Positions 61,399-64,000 of a stretch of DNA of 64,000 nt are shown here, one piece after another. Under the pieces are notes generated by a model. That model had not been told where the DNA came from and searched no databases. It was given only the letters and a program-made list of their open reading frames with translations. The DNA is taken from the NCBI RefSeq assembly GCF_017163935.1, contig NZ_JABVZR010000002.1:2604001-2668000 (forward strand). The letters run 5' to 3'. This DNA is from Novosphingobium terrae. GTDB lineage: Bacteria; Pseudomonadota; Alphaproteobacteria; Sphingomonadales; Sphingomonadaceae. The stretch's first letter is position 1, and each line of letters starts with the position of its first letter. The translations under genes were made by a program, and so were the position numbers.

Positions 61399-62583
61399 TC
61401 AGGCGGCCAGCAGCCCGTGCGGGTCGAGCACAAATTTCGTCGCAGCGCCCTGATCGAAGGCTGCATAGCCCTGAGCGGCCTCCTCCAGCGCGATGACCTT
61501 GGCGTTGACGATGTCGGCAATGGGCAGGCGGTCGTAGAGGATCGCCTGCATCAGCTGGCGGTTGTATTTCAGCACCGGCGTCTGCCCGGTGTGGAAGGAT
61601 TGCGCCTTGGCCCAGCCCAGCCCGAAACGCAGCGAAAGACTGCCCTGTTTGGCCGCCTGATCGAACGCGCCGGGGTCCTCCGTCACATAGAGGCCGGGAA
61701 TGCCGATGGCCCCTGCCGCACGGGTGATCTCCATCATCTGGTTGAGCACGATGGCGGGCTGCTCGCCGCCGGTGTGGCCGCGTGCCTCGAAGCCCACGGC
61801 GTCGATGGCGCTGTCCACCTCATTGGTGCCCACGACATGGGCGATCAGATCGCCCAGCCGGTCGCTTTGCGACAGATCGATGGGTTCGAAACCGACGCGG
61901 GCAGCATGGGCCAGCCGGTCCTTGTTGAAATCACCGACCATAACCACCGCCGCGCCCAGAATGCGCGCCGAGGCCGCCGCCGCCAGGCCGACCGGGCCCG
62001 CGCCTGCCACATAGACCGTGGAGCCCACGCCCACGCCCGCCATCATCGCGCCATGGAAGCCGGTGGGCAGAATGTCGGACAGCATGGTGATGTCGCGAAT
62101 TTTTGCCATGGCCCGGTCGCGGTCGGGCAGTTTCAGCAGGTTGAAATCGGCATAGGGCACCATGACATAACGCGCCTGCCCGCCGATCCAGCCGCCCATA
62201 TCGACATAGCCATAGGCGCCGCCCGCCCGCTCGGGATTGACGGTGAGGCACACGCCCGTGTCCTGCGATTTGCAGGTGCGGCAGCGCCCGCAGGCCACGT
62301 TAAAGGGGACCGACACGATGTCGCCGATCTCCAGCATTTCGACGTCGCTGCCCTTTTCCACCACCTCGCCGGTGATCTCATGGCCCAGCACCAGACCGGC
62401 GGGCGCCGTTGTGCGCCCGCGCACCATATGCTGGTCCGACCCGCAGATGTTGGTGGTGATGACCTTGAGGATCACGCCATGATCGATGCGGCGGCCATTG
62501 GGAGCCTCCAGCCGGGGATCGTCGATATCGCGGACTTCAACCTTGCCGGGCTCGACGTAGACGACGCCTCTGTTCTTGCTCAT
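61399..62583 (-). CDS. fdhA: Glutathione-independent formaldehyde dehydrogenase
   Basis: A 394-residue zinc alcohol-dehydrogenase-family enzyme. Catalytic zinc region TTNICGSDQHMVRGRTTAPA with GLVLGHEITGEV; structural zinc Cys in CGRCRTCKSQDTGVC; NAD loop VYVAGAGPVGLAAAASARIL. The long insert and the phrase PERAGGAYGYVDMGGWIGGQ match Pseudomonas putida FdhA (398 residues), which oxidises formaldehyde to formate with NAD and no glutathione. It would detoxify the formaldehyde set free by GbcAB. Start ATG 62583. It leads a minus-strand run with the BCCT and porin genes. Confidence 0.93.
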   Translation of the reverse strand: MSKNRGVVYVEPGKVEVRDIDDPRLEAPNGRRIDHGVILKVITTNICGSDQHMVRGRTTAPAGLVLGHEITGEVVEKGSDVEMLEIGDIVSVPFNVACGRCRTCKSQDTGVCLTVNPERAGGAYGYVDMGGWIGGQARYVMVPYADFNLLKLPDRDRAMAKIRDITMLSDILPTGFHGAMMAGVGVGSTVYVAGAGPVGLAAAASARILGAAVVMVGDFNKDRLAHAARVGFEPIDLSQSDRLGDLIAHVVGTNEVDSAIDAVGFEARGHTGGEQPAIVLNQMMEITRAAGAIGIPGLYVTEDPGAFDQAAKQGSLSLRFGLGWAKAQSFHTGQTPVLKYNRQLMQAILYDRLPIADIVNAKVIALEEAAQGYAAFDQGAATKFVLDPHGLLAA

Positions 62584-62756
62584 CGTGATGGTCCTCTCTT
62601 CGCCGATGGTCGCGGGATCAGCCCGTAGCCCGTTCTTGAGGGGCCGACTCGTTCGGCATGGCGAGAGATCAGCATGGCGGAGGCCCCCGCCACCATTAGA
62701 ACTGCGACATCCATGATGACGGATGCGCCAGCGCGGTGATGTTCGGCGCGAAAATC

Positions 62757-63998
62757 CTAGGCCCGGAGGCTCAGCTCACTCTTTTTTACAAACCAGCCCG
62801 GCCTGCGCTTCACGCGGGCGGCCTGCTTGATGGGTATGGCTGGTATGGCGGAGACAGAGCCCCGGCGCCGCTCCAGCGCGTGCAGCACGATGGCATGTGC
62901 CTTGCCGCCCACCGCCATGCGCGACAGCACCAGCAGAGACAGCATGCTGCCGAGCATCGGCATGCCCAGCGCCATGATCTTGAAGGTGAGGATCATCGCC
63001 GGGGTCTGGACGGTGCCCGGCACATAGCCCATCCGGGCCAGAACCCAGCCGATTGCGCCGGTCGATGCCGCCGCGCTGGCCTTGACCGTCACCAGCACCA
63101 GCGCGACCATCGCGGCCTCGCGCCTTTCGCCATGGCGGAATTCAGCGAAGTCGATCACGTCGGCCAGAATGCCCCAGGGGAACATATAGACGCCCGCAAG
63201 ACCTGCCCCCAGCAGCACCGTTAACCCGATCAGCAGCCCCTTGTCACTGCCCGCCAGAGCGAAGAGCAGCAGCGCCACCATCGTCACGCCGTGGCTGGCC
63301 ATCAGCAGTCTGGTCTTGTCGGCAAAGCGCACCAGCCATGTCCAGAGCAGCGCGCCGGGAAACTGGCCCAGCGTAAGGGCCAGCAGCAGAGGCTCGGCCA
63401 GATCGGCGCGCCCATAGCCATAGGTGGTAAGATAGATCGCCGTGCGCGCGAACATGGGCATCACAAAGCCGGTGATCACGCCGATGGCCACCATGGCCGC
63501 GACCAGCCCGTCAGGCTTGGGGAAGAGGATGAGCGGCGCGGGCCGGATGTTGGCTCTGCGAGGCGGTAGGCGGTCGCTGTGCGAGGCCGCAGCGGCAATC
63601 CAGAGCGTGGCGCAGGCAAGGGCGGCTCCGCCCACGCCCAGCAAAGCGAGTGTACCCATCCTGCCATGATGCGCCGCCGACATCACGGCCGGGGCCAGCA
63701 AGGTGACCGAGGCCAGGCTGGACAGCGTGCTGAAGAGGGTGCGATAGCCCGAGACCCTGCCGCGTGACCGGCTGTCCGGCGCGACGCGCGCCAGCAGGCT
63801 GTTGTGCGGCACGTCGATGATGGCATAGGCGCCCCGGAAGGTGAGCAGGATCAGCCCGAGCAGCCACAGATCGCGCAGCCCCGTCCAGGGAAAGGCATAG
63901 ATCGCGGCAAAGCCCAGAGCGCAGGGCAGGGCGCCCAGCACGATCATCTTGCGATAGCCAAAGCCTCTTTCCCGCGCTTGCCCGGTGATGGCGCCGGC
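62757..63998 (-). CDS. GPH/MelB-type MFS transporter, N-terminus outside window
   Basis: Some 413 residues of a major-facilitator transporter of the glycoside-pentoside-hexuronide group. The frame is open to the right edge; ATG 63947 is internal (the preceding AITGQARERGFGYRK is the loop 2-3 region of the family). Motifs are AYAIIDVPHNSLLARVAPDS, RGRVSGYRTLFSTLSSLAS and GVYMFPWGILADVIDFAEFR, as in MelB/LacS-like symporters. At least ten helices are visible. The substrate is probably a sugar or glycoside, but not proven. It ends 173 bp from fdhA; a small GGCGG-N6-CCGCC hairpin (about 62681-62696) lies after its stop. Confidence 0.85.
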   Translation of the reverse strand, partial: AGAITGQARERGFGYRKMIVLGALPCALGFAAIYAFPWTGLRDLWLLGLILLTFRGAYAIIDVPHNSLLARVAPDSRSRGRVSGYRTLFSTLSSLASVTLLAPAVMSAAHHGRMGTLALLGVGGAALACATLWIAAAASHSDRLPPRRANIRPAPLILFPKPDGLVAAMVAIGVITGFVMPMFARTAIYLTTYGYGRADLAEPLLLALTLGQFPGALLWTWLVRFADKTRLLMASHGVTMVALLLFALAGSDKGLLIGLTVLLGAGLAGVYMFPWGILADVIDFAEFRHGERREAAMVALVLVTVKASAAASTGAIGWVLARMGYVPGTVQTPAMILTFKIMALGMPMLGSMLSLLVLSRMAVGGKAHAIVLHALERRRGSVSAIPAIPIKQAARVKRRPGWFVKKSELSLRA

Positions 63999-64000
63999 CA

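Overview
The window is GC-rich, densely coded and looks like the chromosome (or a large replicon) of an alphaproteobacterium of the order Sphingomonadales, most like Novosphingobium or Sphingobium. The reasons are six TonB-dependent receptor or receptor-like genes (TBDRs), a FecI/FecR iron-signalling locus ending in PepSY-DUF3325-DUF3649, an ECF sigma factor paired with an NrsF-type anti-sigma, and many catabolic islands next to their own regulators. The taxonomic call is inference from gene content. I found no rRNA, tRNA, CRISPR array, insertion sequence or prophage. Both window edges cut a gene: a TBDR at the left and an MFS/GPH transporter at the right.

Layout. 1-9 kb: end of a TBDR; an amidase + HpcH/HpaI aldolase pair with a palindromic operator candidate; a secreted serine hydrolase; a DUF1801 protein; a LysR regulator divergent from two SDR oxidoreductases. 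9-13 kb: a TBDR with a TTG start, an exonuclease-BRCT protein, and an SDR lacking the usual Tyr/Lys. 13-22.5 kb: one iron-siderophore operon on the minus strand (tonB, fecI-like, fecR-like, FhuE/FpvA-type receptor with STN domain, PepSY reductase, DUF3325, DUF3649, second receptor-like barrel), behind a Fur-box-like site. 22.6-29.8 kb: a P-loop kinase, an unknown winged-helix protein behind a 12-bp inverted repeat, a TBDR-DUF218-ROK operon and a LysR regulator. 29.9-36.9 kb: sulfatase-TBDR-sulfatase-metallo-beta-lactamase operon, probably for sulfate-ester or sulfated-glycan scavenging. 36.9-41.9 kb: glycerol catabolism (glpD-glpR divergent from glpF-glpK) with a clear GlpR-type operator. 42-44 kb: ECF sigma + NrsF + membrane protein, behind a sequence matching the sigma-F promoter consensus.

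44-62.6 kb is the most coherent region and reads as an island for glycine betaine breakdown. A BCCT transporter and an outer-membrane barrel would bring in the substrate. GbcA/GbcB (Rieske oxygenase and reductase) would take betaine to dimethylglycine plus formaldehyde. FdhA would oxidise the formaldehyde. A dimethylglycine dehydrogenase/oxidase-like FAD-GcvT protein would carry on demethylation, passing electrons to EtfAB and ETF-ubiquinone oxidoreductase and carbon to tetrahydrofolate. FolD and PurU would oxidise methylene-THF to formate and free THF. Two folate-biosynthesis enzymes (FolB, PabB) sit in or beside the island. A GbdR-like AraC regulator is divergent from etfB, and a similar roughly 40-bp sequence block occurs upstream of both etfB and gbcA. 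Not seen here: betA/betB, a heterotetrameric sarcosine oxidase, glyA, or an FGE/anSME sulfatase-maturation gene.
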